64,000 bases of DNA from a bacterium (GCA_035307765.1 DATGHU010000048.1:1-64000); one strand, 5' to 3'; counted from the stretch's first letter, positions 17,412 to 26,398 are shown. Numbers and translations: made by a program. The notes: generated by a model not told the origin, from the sequence alone.

Positions 17412-18098
17412 ATGAGATTCCCAAATCCTAGATCTGCGGGGTCGGTGAGACTGCAACGGTATACACACGGGAGTCGACGTGCCGCCGGGGGAGGCCGCGC
17501 ACCGGTGAAGCGGATTATGCTCGGTGGCGCGATTGCGATCGTGCTGGGCTCGGCGGCGTTATCCGTTGTGGTTGGCTATGTTGCCAATGTTCCACCGGCG
17601 GACAGGCGGTCTGAGTCCTATGCAGGTCACGCCGACCCCGCGGTGATCGCGAAACTGAGGGTCGCGCAACCGAGGCGGCTAGACCCACTTCCCCCTTCGG
17701 CCGTAGCGGCGCCCGTTTCGCCACCCGTGCCGGACATGCCGGCTGGACGGCCCGACCTCCGGAGCGTCCCGCCGCGAGGGAGACCCACGGCGGCGTCCAC
17801 TTCAATTCGCGCGTCCATCTCGGCCGAACCGGTCATCGCTGCCTTGCAGCGACCCACCACGATTGCGTCGAGGATTTCCGAAGCAACGCGGTTTCATGTC
17901 CAGGTGGGCGTTTTTACGGACCGCCCGAGCGCGGAAGTCATCGTTCAACGGTTGCGGGCGCTTGGATTCGCAGTTCGGCTTGTTGGGGACCGGCCGTTCC
18001 TCGTATGGGTTGGGGGCTATCTGGATCGGACGACTGCGGAAAGCCTGCGCATGCATCTGCATGCGGTAGGGATCGACGCTACTCTGGCCCCCGGATAA
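17412..18098 (+). CDS. Membrane-anchored SPOR-domain protein
   Basis: A 228-residue protein: a basic N-terminus, one membrane anchor near residues 36-58 (GGAIAIVLGSAALSVVVGYV), a long Pro/Ala-rich linker, and a C-terminal SPOR domain (about 155-228) with FHVQVGVFTDRPSAEVIVQR and PFLVWVGGYLDRTTAESLRM. SPOR domains bind denuded peptidoglycan at division sites, so it probably acts at the septum. ATG 17412 follows GGGAGGGG. The preceding 247 bases carry no supported gene. It stands alone on the plus strand. Confidence 0.82.
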   Translation: MRFPNPRSAGSVRLQRYTHGSRRAAGGGRAPVKRIMLGGAIAIVLGSAALSVVVGYVANVPPADRRSESYAGHADPAVIAKLRVAQPRRLDPLPPSAVAAPVSPPVPDMPAGRPDLRSVPPRGRPTAASTSIRASISAEPVIAALQRPTTIASRISEATRFHVQVGVFTDRPSAEVIVQRLRALGFAVRLVGDRPFLVWVGGYLDRTTAESLRMHLHAVGIDATLAPG

Positions 18099-18361
18099 GC
18101 CTTTCACATCCTGCCAGAGTTTTTCGTCGGAACGCCCTGCCGGGCAGTTCACGGCAAGAGGCGACCCCCGGGAGGGTCATCGGTTACGGATTCACCTTGC
18201 GGGGGGCGTTACGGGCGAGGATTCCTTGAGATCGCCGCATTCATGACGCCAAACAAACCTGGCAGAGAGCGAAATCTGTGGTAGGCTAAGTGTAGGCACA
18301 ACATGCCCTGTCCTTCGGACAACGGCGGAGGCGACGCCGGGTGCACCAGATCTGAGGAGGA

Positions 18362-18574
18362 ATGATGGTCATGCGAAGAGATCAAAGGCAGACGGGCAAT
18401 ACGCGGATCGCCAAGCCGAGCAAGCTCGACGCGGTGCATCCCTCGATCGCGGCAAATGTTCGGCCGGGACCTTTTCCCTGGGACCGCTATCAACCGGGCA
18501 CCCGGAAGCCTTCGAACCGGGCGCTGCGCAGGTCGTTCGGGGCCAATGTGGGCTCCGGGACGCGGAAGAGTTAG
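18362..18574 (+). CDS. Small basic protein, unknown
   Basis: Up to 70 residues, rich in Arg, Lys and Pro (MRRDQRQTGNTRIAKPSKLD... NRALRRSFGANVGSGTRKS). A strong GAGGAGG lies just upstream; ATG 18371 (67 residues) has the best spacing, ATG 18362 and 18365 are in frame. No domain is recognised. The good ribosome binding site is the main support, so the call is tentative. Confidence 0.45.
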   Translation: MMVMRRDQRQTGNTRIAKPSKLDAVHPSIAANVRPGPFPWDRYQPGTRKPSNRALRRSFGANVGSGTRKS

Positions 18575-18733
18575 CCGCTCGAATCGGCAAAAGGTTTGCC
18601 ACAGGCAGGGGTCTTTCCATCGCACGACTTGACAAAAGTCGCCCCCCCACAACGCGGCGGCCGCGCTGCGCAGAGCGGTCACAATGACGATTGGCTGCGG
18701 GTCGCATCCCGACGCAGCTCGTAAGGGCAGGAT

Positions 18734-19060
18734 TTAATCTGCTGCTCCGGGCGACTCTGTAACTCGCGGGAGTAAGCGCGCTCTCTGCACGGGCCAGGGT
18801 GGGGAGGGTGGCGAGGACGAGCAAAACTCGCCCCGACCCGGTCCTGGCATGATCCCCGGCACACCCTCAACCAGCGGCGTCAAGGCGAAGCTTAGCCCGA
18901 CATTCTTCCCGATCGGACGTTCCCTTTTCCTATCGATGACGGCACGTTCATCAACCCCACGGCCCCGCGCTGTCCACGTCGCCGGGCCGGACGGTTGTTC
19001 CCCCCAAGCGCTCCAGATGGCACCCCCGTTCTCGGGATCTCCGTGCGATGCCCACCTCAT
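18734..19060 (-). CDS. Doubtful small protein in a gene-poor stretch
   Basis: A 108-codon frame starting at ATG 19060 behind AAGGGGAGG (very short spacing). The first 70 residues look mixed and protein-like (ENGGAIWSAWGEQPSGPATW, then RGVDERAVIDRKRERPIGKN), the rest is Pro/Ser-rich. No domain is recognised. It lies in a 770-base gap (18,575-19,347) that otherwise shows nothing I can name. Confidence 0.25.
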   Translation of the reverse strand: MRWASHGDPENGGAIWSAWGEQPSGPATWTARGRGVDERAVIDRKRERPIGKNVGLSFALTPLVEGVPGIMPGPGRGEFCSSSPPSPPWPVQRARLLPRVTESPGAAD

Positions 19061-19347
19061 GACCTCCCCTTCGTACTGACGAGATTCAACGCGTTCCCGA
19101 GGTGCTGATTCATCGGATCTGATGAAGGGGGAGGGCGCACAGGCGGTCAACGATGCCTCTCGACAAGGCAATGAATCGATCGGGCGATCCACCCCCAAGC
19201 AGAGGCGTGGATGCCGTCGGCCTGCGGGACAAAGACACGCGTAATAGGTGCCCGGGTCGGCAATGGCCACGGAGTTGAAGAGTCGCGCTGGTGCACGTCC
19301 AGATGAGATCGTCCATGGATCTGAGTTTGTGTGGAGGGAAGAATTGA

Positions 19348-19851
19348 ATGACTGAGCCCCGACGACACCCCGCGAAGGTCCGCGTTCCCCCGGCGTGGGG
19401 AGCGAGCATCATCGCCGGGGCTGGTGCCGGCGCGGTGGCAAGCTTCGCCAGTGTGGCCGTGGGGATCCTCATCCACCGGCAGGCACAAATGTTGACATTT
19501 TGGGCCGCGCTCAGCGCCGGCATTTTCGGCGGCTTTCTCTATGGCTGGTTGGGGCGAATTGCCCGCCGACCTGCGGCAGCGCTGTGGGTGATCACTTTGG
19601 TCGACGCGACGACCGGAAGCTTTCTAATCGCGTTCCTGCCGCTGGTGTCTGGGACCCACTCATTGCTGAGGGCCCCCGTCGTCGGTGCCATGGCGCCGTT
19701 GCGGCCTCTCATCGCCCTTGTGAGTGTCGAGCATTTGGGTGGACGGAATTTTCTCGCGCCATCCTCTCTCTCTGATATGGCGACACTCTACCTCAGTGCC
19801 GTCGCAGTGTCAGTGCTTGTGCCGAGGTGGGCGAAGCCGAGAGATCGGTGA
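19348..19851 (+). CDS. Membrane protein of unknown function
   Basis: A 167-residue protein with about four hydrophobic segments: IIAGAGAGAVASFASVAVGI, LTFWAALSAGIFGGFLYGWL, ALWVITLVDATTGSFLIAFL and a last one near LYLSAVAVSVLV. The N-terminus is basic and cytoplasmic by the positive-inside rule. GGAGGGAAG precedes the ATG. It converges with an SRPBCC gene, with a hairpin terminator between them. No family is recognised. Confidence 0.7.
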   Translation: MTEPRRHPAKVRVPPAWGASIIAGAGAGAVASFASVAVGILIHRQAQMLTFWAALSAGIFGGFLYGWLGRIARRPAAALWVITLVDATTGSFLIAFLPLVSGTHSLLRAPVVGAMAPLRPLIALVSVEHLGGRNFLAPSSLSDMATLYLSAVAVSVLVPRWAKPRDR

Positions 19852-19942
19852 TCATGCAGCTTTGCGCGTTTTCACTCTATCTCCTGACGACATCCTGGGG
19901 AAAGTGGTTCGGTACACAGTGCATGGGGAATTGTCGGAGGGG

Positions 19943-19980
19943 CCGCAGGTGGGGCCTGTGGGCCCCCTCTGCGGGTTGTT
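19943..19980. terminator. Two-step hairpin terminator between convergent genes
   Basis: CCGCAG pairs with CTGCGG (19943-19948 with 19969-19974) outside a second stem GGGGCC/GGCCCC (19951-19956 with 19961-19966) closed by TGTG, followed by GTTGTTATTTC. It lies between the converging membrane-protein and SRPBCC genes and could serve both directions, although the T-run is imperfect. Confidence 0.6.
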
Positions 19981-20584
19981 ATTTCCGAGCCCCAACCGTG
20001 AGCCGCATGATCTCGGCACGGTCTCGGAGCGCGCGACTCATTTCTTCCAAACCGCGCTGCGCGTCGCCCTGCACGTTGCCTGAGAGAGAGGTAAGCAAGC
20101 CCGTAAAGGTTTCCTGGGCGATCAGGCGGGATCGGTCTGCACCGAGTGGCTCAAGGGTGAAGGTCTGGTCGCGGTCGAAGAGGCCACCCGTGAAGGTCTG
20201 CCCACGCCAGCGCAAGATGTGATTCGGTTGGACAGTCACTACCGTCGGTTGGAATTCAATCACGCCCGTTCCGGAGTGCAAAGTGATATCTAATTGTGCT
20301 CCCGTGCGAATCTCCCCCGTGGCCGGATAGACGTAGGGATTCCAAATCGTGTACCCGGCAAGATCGGTGAGAATCTGCCAGACAAGCTCGGGGGGGGCGT
20401 TGATCTCGACCTCCGCCTGCACCTGGTGCTGGGCGGTCAAGGCCGGGAACATCGTCAGGACGAGAATGGTCGAGAGGAGCGCAAGTGGGCGCGGTGGCGC
20501 GTGCGACGCGGTCGCGTTGGTGCCAGTGGCATCGGCTGATGGGAGGCTCAAGGCCGAGGTGACGCTGATCTCCGTCCGCCGCAT
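19979..20584 (-). CDS. SRPBCC-family (START-like) protein with N-terminal membrane segment
   Basis: A 201-residue protein. After a 30-residue leader, a hydrophobic segment (LALLSTILVLTMFPALTA) acts as signal peptide or anchor. The rest is a polyketide-cyclase/SRPBCC fold, with VEINAPPELVWQILTDLAGY, WNPYVYPATG, a middle LRWRGQ and a long C-terminal helix (GLEEMSRALRDRAEIMRL). Such proteins bind lipids or other hydrophobic ligands. GGGGGG lies six bases before the ATG. It is monocistronic. Ligand unknown. Confidence 0.82.
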   Translation of the reverse strand: MRRTEISVTSALSLPSADATGTNATASHAPPRPLALLSTILVLTMFPALTAQHQVQAEVEINAPPELVWQILTDLAGYTIWNPYVYPATGEIRTGAQLDITLHSGTGVIEFQPTVVTVQPNHILRWRGQTFTGGLFDRDQTFTLEPLGADRSRLIAQETFTGLLTSLSGNVQGDAQRGLEEMSRALRDRAEIMRLTVGARK

Positions 20585-21207
20585 TGACGCCCCCCTTCAG
20601 ATCCAGCAATCGAGGCAACGGAATCTTCAAGAAGTTACTACCCTACAATAAGGGGCTGCAACCTCATTCATTCGGACGAATCTTCGAGGTCAATCTTCCT
20701 CGTGTAAACTTCTGGGTATCTGCCGGGAAACGGATCGCTAACATTCCCCCGCAGGACCCGAGGCGGATCCTGTTGGGCCCAGCGGGCACATGCCACGTTC
20801 TTCGTCGAACCGGCGTGCGGCAATCGCGTTCCGGTGAGGGTTGTGCCAAGGCCGGACTGGACATCGGGTGCCGCATCAGCGGGGGGTAGACCGTTTGGAG
20901 GTGCTGGGGCTCGATCTCGGAGCCGCGGGGGCGGATGCGCACGGACTCTCTGGCGCGCCGGGGTTGGCGTGTGTTGGGGTCGACCTGCGCCGGAGCGATT
21001 GTCACCGCGGGTGTCACGTCGATCGTCATGCGGCGAAGGACGAGGCGGGCGACCGGGTGCGGCCGTGCGGGTGCGCGATCAATTGGAAACCGAGGGCATC
21101 GACCCATCCCGGTGTACGTGAATTTACGTTAAGCGGAGGTTTGCGTTGTTGACGGCTGCCCTCTCGGTCCGTGTTGTGGTCGTCGATCGATGTTGCAGGC
21201 GGTTCCG
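20585..21207. other. Intergenic, no gene supported
   Basis: A 620-base gap. Several overlapping 60-150 codon frames exist on both strands (about 20,664-21,152), but none has a good ribosome binding site or a recognisable domain, and they compete with one another. One plus-strand frame encodes a short hydrophobic patch (GSTCAGAIVTAGVTSIVM near 20,980), too weak to call. Confidence 0.35.
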
Positions 21208-22455
21208 TCATCCTGCCCGGGGACGCCGCATGTGCTTAGTGACGTTGGCCATGATCGGCACCGCTCCTCCCAGCGTGAGTGCCCCCAGGGTGAACGCCGA
21301 CTCGATTCTGGAAACCGTGATCACCAGGCCGAAAACGATTGGGCTGAGGATGGCGGCCAGCCGCTGCACGCTCTGGCGGATGCCAAAGGCCACCCCCCAG
21401 AGCTCGGGGGGGACCGATTCCACCATGAGGCTCATCGTCAGCGGTTGGGTGAAGCCGAGGCTCGCGCCCATCAGCGCCGATGCTAGCATCAGCGGCCAGA
21501 AGTGCCGCAACAGCGGCGTGACTCCAAGCGAAACTGCCGCCAGCGCCGTGGCGCCGACCAGCAGCGATCCGTAGCCGAACATCGCCACTCCGCGTGATAG
21601 CATTGAGCGGACCAACATCGAGCTCAGACTGACTGCGGCAATCACGATCCCGATCAGGGTTGCGGATAACCCGACTGTGTGCAGGTAGAGCGGATAGAAG
21701 GACTGTTGCAGCGTCTGTCCGCACCCCACCATGAACGAGATGAACAGGATGCCGGCCACTCCCCGCCGGCCGATGATTGTACGCGCGAGGGTGTGGGCCG
21801 TGGCCAGGGACACGATGTGCGCCGGGACCGTCGATATCACGCGCATGGACCCGGCGACCGCGAAAGCGGGCAACATCAAGATCCACACCACCGCGAACGC
21901 CGCCGCGTAGCCGAAGCGGCCGGCGATGTACCCGCCGATGACCGGGCCGACCACCGCGCCGGCGGAGTTCCAAAGTGAATAGTAGCCGTAGTTTCGGACC
22001 CGTGTACCGGGATTGCTGGCGGCGGCGACGATAGCCTGCGGCGCGACGGCAAACCCAATATTCGCGATTCCCATTAACATGTACGCTCCGGCCACTGCCC
22101 ACACGCTGTGCCATGCCGTGAGGATCATACCGGCCAGAGCGAACAGGATCACCGACCCTTTCGCGACCATGATGGGACCGCGCTCGTCCACCAGCGCCCC
22201 CGCATGGATCGAGATCAGCAATGGGATAACGCCGGAAATACTGACCACCCCTCCCACGATGATCACCGATGCGCCCTGCGAGGTGAGGTAGAGGGGAATG
22301 AATGGCGCCGCAACGTACCACGCCCCGTTGGAGAGGAACTGCAACGCGTTATTGAGCCAGAGGAGCGATCCCGGATCCACGGCGTCCCGGCCTGAAGCAG
22401 TCGGGACCGCCGCGGCGTCAGCCCCCGGCGCCGTTTGGGAATCTGACTCAACCAT
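21208..22455 (-). CDS. Major facilitator superfamily transporter
   Basis: A 415-residue inner-membrane protein with twelve predicted helices in two halves. The loop between helices 2 and 3 has the MFS-type GALVDERGPIMVAKG. Helix-5-like GAVVGPVIGGYIAGRFGYAA matches the drug-exporter group. It probably exports a small molecule by proton antiport, or it may be a sugar-type efflux carrier. It is alone on the minus strand, with gaps of more than 600 bases on both sides, so context gives no substrate. Confidence 0.88.
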   Translation of the reverse strand: MVESDSQTAPGADAAAVPTASGRDAVDPGSLLWLNNALQFLSNGAWYVAAPFIPLYLTSQGASVIIVGGVVSISGVIPLLISIHAGALVDERGPIMVAKGSVILFALAGMILTAWHSVWAVAGAYMLMGIANIGFAVAPQAIVAAASNPGTRVRNYGYYSLWNSAGAVVGPVIGGYIAGRFGYAAAFAVVWILMLPAFAVAGSMRVISTVPAHIVSLATAHTLARTIIGRRGVAGILFISFMVGCGQTLQQSFYPLYLHTVGLSATLIGIVIAAVSLSSMLVRSMLSRGVAMFGYGSLLVGATALAAVSLGVTPLLRHFWPLMLASALMGASLGFTQPLTMSLMVESVPPELWGVAFGIRQSVQRLAAILSPIVFGLVITVSRIESAFTLGALTLGGAVPIMANVTKHMRRPRAG

Positions 22456-23149
22456 CAGTCACCTGCGGGCGAGGATATCGCATGGGCTTCTCTGGCGCCG
22501 ACGCGGGTCCCTGTGGTCGGCGCATTCGCCAATGGTCCAGACGGACCATCGCACCGGAATCGACCCCCGACGTGCCCGCGTCAGTTGCATGGGCGGCCTT
22601 CCAGACGACGTCCGGGAACCGGCCCTGACCTAGATGCTGATCGGATGTTTCCCTTCTGTCCCGGAAGTGTCGGGATGTATTCCTCCATCGCGTGCACCGA
22701 GCGACGCGGCGAGAAATGCCAGGCCACAACGCGATCGGGATGAAACAGGGTCGCGGCGGCCGGGTTGGCATTCGACACGGCGCCACCGAGCAGGGAACTA
22801 CGAGCACGTGGGTGGGTTCGATCCCTCGTCGGGCGATCGGGGAGGAACAGCAGGACGGCGCGCGCCCCTGGGCGACGGCTTTGCCCGCGTGCGCAAGTCG
22901 TGGTGGACGACAATGGCCCGTTTACCTCACTGCGCCGTCTAGCAAGACACATCTGAGGTGATGACGCAATTCGGGGGCGCTCCCGCGCTGGCGTCCGCTC
23001 TCTGACGCTGTGACCGCAAGCGTTCGGGGATGGTGGGGGTGTTGACCGCGCCGAGCGAATTCACGAGATCTACACGACATCTTCAGGAGTTTGTCAAGTC
23101 GTTTCCCTAGTCTGAGCGTAGATCTTAAGGATTTGGAGGAGGGTCTCTC
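22456..23149. other. Intergenic between divergent genes, no gene supported
   Basis: About 690 bases between the divergent MFS and exported-protein genes. Minus-strand frames (e.g. 22,581-22,952) have no ribosome binding site or domain. The right end holds a TTGTCA at 23091 and TAGATC at 23119, too far apart to be a convincing promoter pair, and a strong GGAGGAGGG before the next gene. Confidence 0.35.
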
Positions 23150-23671
23150 ATGAGAAAACTCGTGGCAACGGTTCTCGGCATCCTGACGGCGACCTTGTCG
23201 ATCAGCGGTATCGGGCAGGCGCAGAGTGCGTCCGCCATCCAGGGAACGATTCAGGCGGTGGATTGTCAGACACGCGCGCTGGTCATGGATGCGGCGGATG
23301 GCACCCATGTGCTCCCTGCGGGACCCTATACGACGGCATTCGTGGATTCCACTGCGGTCGGTTTCTGTGCGCTTCAACAATACGTCGGTGACAATGCGAC
23401 CGTGACGGTCGCCCCGAGCGCCGGCCAACTTGTCGCTGAGCGCGTTGACGTGGACACGGCGGCAACCCCGGCTCCCGCGCCGGCCCCGGCTTCCGCCATC
23501 TCGGGTCTGCCCGCATGGGCGGGAATTGCTCTCGGGACGGTTCTCGTCGGCGGTCTCCTCTACCTTGCGATACACGGAGCCCAGACCGCGGCCCAAAACC
23601 AATCCGGGCAACAATGCTACGGTAACCCCGGGGGGCAGTGGTGCCGGGACGGCGGAGATCACAATCACTGA
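23150..23671 (+). CDS. Exported, membrane-anchored protein of unknown function
   Basis: A 173-residue protein. The signal peptide (KLVATVLGILTATLSISGIG then QAQSA) is followed by a compact beta-rich part (about 28-100: IQGTIQAVDCQTRALVMDA... VTVAPSAGQLVAERVDVDTA) that looks like an OB-type or DUF5666-like small domain. Then come an Ala/Pro linker (ATPAPAPAPA) and one membrane helix (about 125-145), with a Gly/Gln-rich tail ending in DHNH. GGAGGAGGG precedes the ATG and a strong terminator follows, so it is a single-gene unit. Function unknown. Confidence 0.75.
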   Translation: MRKLVATVLGILTATLSISGIGQAQSASAIQGTIQAVDCQTRALVMDAADGTHVLPAGPYTTAFVDSTAVGFCALQQYVGDNATVTVAPSAGQLVAERVDVDTAATPAPAPAPASAISGLPAWAGIALGTVLVGGLLYLAIHGAQTAAQNQSGQQCYGNPGGQWCRDGGDHNH

Positions 23672-23703
23672 GGGTGCCCGAACGGGTGGCGGTCGTCGGC
23701 GAT

Positions 23704-23745
23704 GGAGGGGCGGACCCGGATCCGCCCCTCCGTTCTGTCCCCCCC
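23704..23745 (+). terminator. Hairpin terminator
   Basis: A perfect 11-bp stem, GGAGGGGCGGA (23704-23714) with TCCGCCCCTCC (23721-23731), and a six-base loop CCCGGA, followed by GTTCTGT. It lies 32 bases after the exported-protein gene and ends that single-gene transcript. The T-run is weak but the stem is very stable. Confidence 0.65.
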
Positions 23746-24052
23746 CAGGAAGGTGGCGCGGGGTCGACCAGTCCCCGAATCTCCCGCAATTCGCCGCAGT
23801 GATGATAGAGAAGCAGTGAGCTCACCCCGCGAGGTGTTTCGTCCCGCCGGACAGCGGTTGGCGGTCCTTGGCGGAAAATCCGCTCCGGTATGTGCGGTGC
23901 GAGCTCCCATAATCCTCCCATCAACCGAGCGCACGTGTTGCGTGCGAACCTTGCGTAACTGCCGGCGCAGGAGTACACTTAATGCAGCTTCCCCTTCCTT
24001 GTGTCTACGATCGTACCCCAGGCAAGCGGTCGGTTCCCCGGAGGAGAAGGCA

Positions 24053-24202
24053 ATGGTCGAGTTTGCGCCGACTCCGGGGAGGTATCTTCATCGGTCTGAT
24101 CCAAACGCTGCCCCCCCCCAATGGCCGGCACTGCTCATGTACCGCAGGCGTGCTCCCGGGTTTGGGCCCTCGCGGAGAGCACGCCGGCCCTCGCGGATCT
24201 GA
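24053..24202 (+). CDS. Doubtful 49-residue protein
   Basis: ATG 24053 stands behind GGAGGAG with good spacing; the product (MVEFAPTPGRYLHRSDPNAA...) is Pro/Arg-rich and unrecognised. A run of nine C lies inside it (24111-24119); an indel there would join it to the open frame of the next gene. The remaining part of 23,672-24,225 shows only the terminator described above. Confidence 0.25.
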   Translation: MVEFAPTPGRYLHRSDPNAAPPQWPALLMYRRRAPGFGPSRRARRPSRI

Positions 24203-24225
24203 CGGCGGTTGTAAGGAGGACGACG

Positions 24226-24459
24226 ATGGCGCTGGACAACGAACGGAACCGCGTATTGGCCTCGTTACGGGATCGCTCAGATGGCGTCGACAGTTCTGTC
24301 CTGGTCGAGGGCCTTGGCTTGACCAAGGACGTAGTGGAGCGCCACCTTCTCTACTGCGTGGACTACGGGCTGGCGACCTGGAAGCGGCACCGGAATGGAT
24401 CGGGGGAAGCGACAATCACGGATCGCGGCCGAGACTATTTGCGTCGTCAAGAGGAATGA
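24226..24459 (+). CDS. Small winged-helix-like DNA-binding protein
   Basis: A 77-residue protein with AAGGAGG six bases before the ATG. The pattern RVLASLRDRSDGVDSSVLVE, GLTKDVVERHLLYCVDYGLA and ATITDRGRDYLRR is that of a winged helix of the MarR/ArsR/PadR-like kind: helix, recognition helix, wing, and the TxRGRxYL ending. It is followed within a few bases by the degenerate LAGLIDADG gene and then an XRE-type gene, so three DNA-binding-like genes are in a row. Target unknown. Confidence 0.75.
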   Translation: MALDNERNRVLASLRDRSDGVDSSVLVEGLGLTKDVVERHLLYCVDYGLATWKRHRNGSGEATITDRGRDYLRRQEE

Positions 24460-24466
24460 GACGACC

Positions 24467-25249
24467 GTGCGTCTGAGGGCGCCCAACGAGCAGGACCTCG
24501 AATTGCGGGAACGCACCGCGAAGATTCGGACTGCGGCGCGCGGCGGAAAGAGTTCCCTGGAAATCGCCGAGGTGCAACACCTTCCTCTGGCGGCGGTCGA
24601 GCGGATCTTGGCGCCGATCGAACACTCCCGCATCTCCGACCCGGTCTGCTTGCTTCAGAAGCAGCGGGTCACCGTGGGGACCGCTCCCGCTGAGATCCAG
24701 TTGTACTGGCTCGGATTCCTGATGGCTGCCGGGTACATCTGGGGGCAAGGAAGCTCTCTCGCGCTCGTGATCACGCTGGGCGCAGAGTCCCGCGCCCACA
24801 TCGAGACGTTCATGGCCGATCTCTCAACGGATCGGATCTATTGCGAGTTCTGCTACAGCAGCATTGTGGGGTGGCAGGTCTACTTGCGCGATCAGGATCT
24901 GTGCAAAGCCTTGTTCCCTTGGGGGGTGCCGTCGGAGCTCCACGGGAGCGATTCGGCGCTGCTCGACGATCTCCCGGGGGAACTGGCGATTCCATTCATC
25001 CGTGGGTACGTCGATGGAAACTGGCCCTTCATCCACTCCACAAACGGCCCGAAAGCGGGGGACTTCGCGGTGGAGGGGACCCCGGCCTTCCTTCATAGAC
25101 TGCACGCTATGATCAAGCGATGTTGGCGGATCCGCGGGGGGGCCGTCAGTTCGCGGGGCGGACGGACCACGCTCCGCTTCTCGGACCCGGGGGCCTGCCG
25201 CGTCATCCAAACCCACCTGAGCTCCTTCGTCTCGCGGGTCCGCACCTGA
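24467..25249 (+). CDS. Degenerate LAGLIDADG protein with N-terminal helix-turn-helix (WhiA-like idea)
   Basis: About 260 residues from GTG 24467 (an ATG at 24395 is in frame but overlaps the previous gene). Residues 10-50 look like a helix-turn-helix (RERTAKIRTAARGGKSSLEI, then LAAVERIL). Residues 75-255 follow the LAGLIDADG fold: motif 1 WLGFLMAAGYI (81-91), VYLRDQDLCKALFPWGV (138-154), motif 2 FIRGYVDGNW (177-186), and a final sheet/helix repeat. The catalytic acid of motif 1 is replaced by Ala (A88) and that of motif 2 by Asn (N185), so DNA cleavage is unlikely. WhiA, a sporulation and division regulator, also has a catalytically dead LAGLIDADG domain plus HTH, in the other order. I infer a DNA-binding regulator. 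There is no sign of an intein or intron. Confidence 0.72.
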   Translation: MRLRAPNEQDLELRERTAKIRTAARGGKSSLEIAEVQHLPLAAVERILAPIEHSRISDPVCLLQKQRVTVGTAPAEIQLYWLGFLMAAGYIWGQGSSLALVITLGAESRAHIETFMADLSTDRIYCEFCYSSIVGWQVYLRDQDLCKALFPWGVPSELHGSDSALLDDLPGELAIPFIRGYVDGNWPFIHSTNGPKAGDFAVEGTPAFLHRLHAMIKRCWRIRGGAVSSRGGRTTLRFSDPGACRVIQTHLSSFVSRVRT

Positions 25250-25256
25250 AGGAACT

Positions 25257-25619
25257 GTGATCGAAAGAGCACGACGGTTCCGTGACATCGGGCGAAGGTC
25301 CCACGGGGAGAGATTGCGGTTGGATCATCACGCACGGCGGACCCAGGAGTGGAAGGAAAGTAACCCGCTCAAGCGGCGGCGGGTTGCGGGTCGACTATCC
25401 ACCCATCAGGTGGCGGAGATACTGGGCATCACGAATGCGCAGGTGTTGGAATTGGAAGCGGGCGCATCACCCACAGATCTCGAGATGATGATGGTGACCA
25501 GAGGCTCGGGGATTACGAAGACACAGTGGACCGCGTGGGAACGTGCGATGCCATGTGGCCCTGAGCCCGAAACATCCTCCGCCCCTCCGATCCTCGACGC
25601 ACGCCGCCCCGCGGTGTGA
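25257..25619 (+). CDS. XRE-like helix-turn-helix protein
   Basis: A frame of 120 residues beginning at GTG 25257, seven bases after the previous gene. Residues about 38-72 (LKRRRVAGRLSTHQVAEILG, ITNAQVLELEAG) form a clear Cro/C1-type helix-turn-helix; WTAWERAM follows. The N-terminal 35 residues are Arg-rich and may not be translated if a later start is used. It is the third gene of the DNA-binding trio. Confidence 0.6.
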   Translation: MIERARRFRDIGRRSHGERLRLDHHARRTQEWKESNPLKRRRVAGRLSTHQVAEILGITNAQVLELEAGASPTDLEMMMVTRGSGITKTQWTAWERAMPCGPEPETSSAPPILDARRPAV

Positions 25620-25952
25620 CGCAAGCGTCACCGCAGTGAGCAAACCTTGTTCCCCCGCGAGCGCCGGCCGGGAGCGCCAATCGGCGGGTGCGGGCCGCGA
25701 TCGAGGAGTGCGAATCCCCGAATCGACAGCGACTCCCAGGTAGGGAACGGGGCCACGCTCGACCCCGAGCCGCCCCAGGGAATGATTTGCTCGCGGGGCA
25801 CCGGCAAGGTATAATCCCGGCGATCGCCGTTCACGAACCACCAACGCCCCGGCGGTTACATTAGGGCGTCGACACTCGCTGCATCTCAAAAGCGGAAGGA
25901 AAAGGGGTTCTGCGATCCGGGTACAACCCGCGAGCATGCGAGGAGGTGACCG
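25620..25952. other. Intergenic, no gene seen
   Basis: A 333-base gap between two plus-strand genes. It carries nothing recognisable apart from the GAGGAGGTGA ribosome binding site at its right end. Antisense frames here have no ribosome binding site. Confidence 0.35.
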
Positions 25953-26165
25953 ATGTGGTTGAATGTGAAGGGGAAGGGGCACCTTATCAACTTGGATCAC
26001 GTCATGGAGATCAAGGCGATGCTGACCCATGGAAAAAGTGCCCTGCAGGCGATCCTTCCAAACGGTGAGGCACTGGTGGTTCGCGAATATGGAGCGCCCC
26101 AGGACGCAGCGTCCGTACTGGACCGAATCGCCGAGGCGCTGGAGCCCAAGGTCTATTCAGTTTAA
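25953..26165 (+). CDS. Small conserved-looking protein, unknown
   Basis: A 70-residue protein with an excellent GAGGAGGTGA site. The sequence (MWLNVKGKGHLINLDHVMEI, SALQAILPNGEALVVREY, VLDRIAEAL) has the beta-strand/helix rhythm of a small folded domain and normal composition. No family is recognised. It is monocistronic. Confidence 0.65.
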   Translation: MWLNVKGKGHLINLDHVMEIKAMLTHGKSALQAILPNGEALVVREYGAPQDAASVLDRIAEALEPKVYSV

Positions 26166-26398
26166 GCGCACCCCCTGGGCAGGGTCGTAGGGTACGGCGC
26201 GCCGCCGGACTCCCCTCGCATCCGCCCCGCACGTACCCGAGCACCGGTGGCCCGTTTATTCGCCCCAACGAGTTCGTCTCTCCCTGGAATCTGGAATTCT
26301 TCCCGTTCGGCGATGTGTGCCCGCCGCCTTCGGCTTCGATAGGGGACGCAGGTGGTCTGCGGGCGCCGTCAAATTTCTCCGTAAGTGAGGTGAGGCCG

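Noticed and set aside
23091-23124. TTGTCA and TAGATC as a promoter before the exported protein gene
   Set aside because: The spacing is 22 bases, too long for a normal -35/-10 pair.
24467-25249. Intein or active homing endonuclease
   Set aside because: There are no splicing motifs and the two catalytic acids are replaced; the gene stands between other genes and not inside a host gene.
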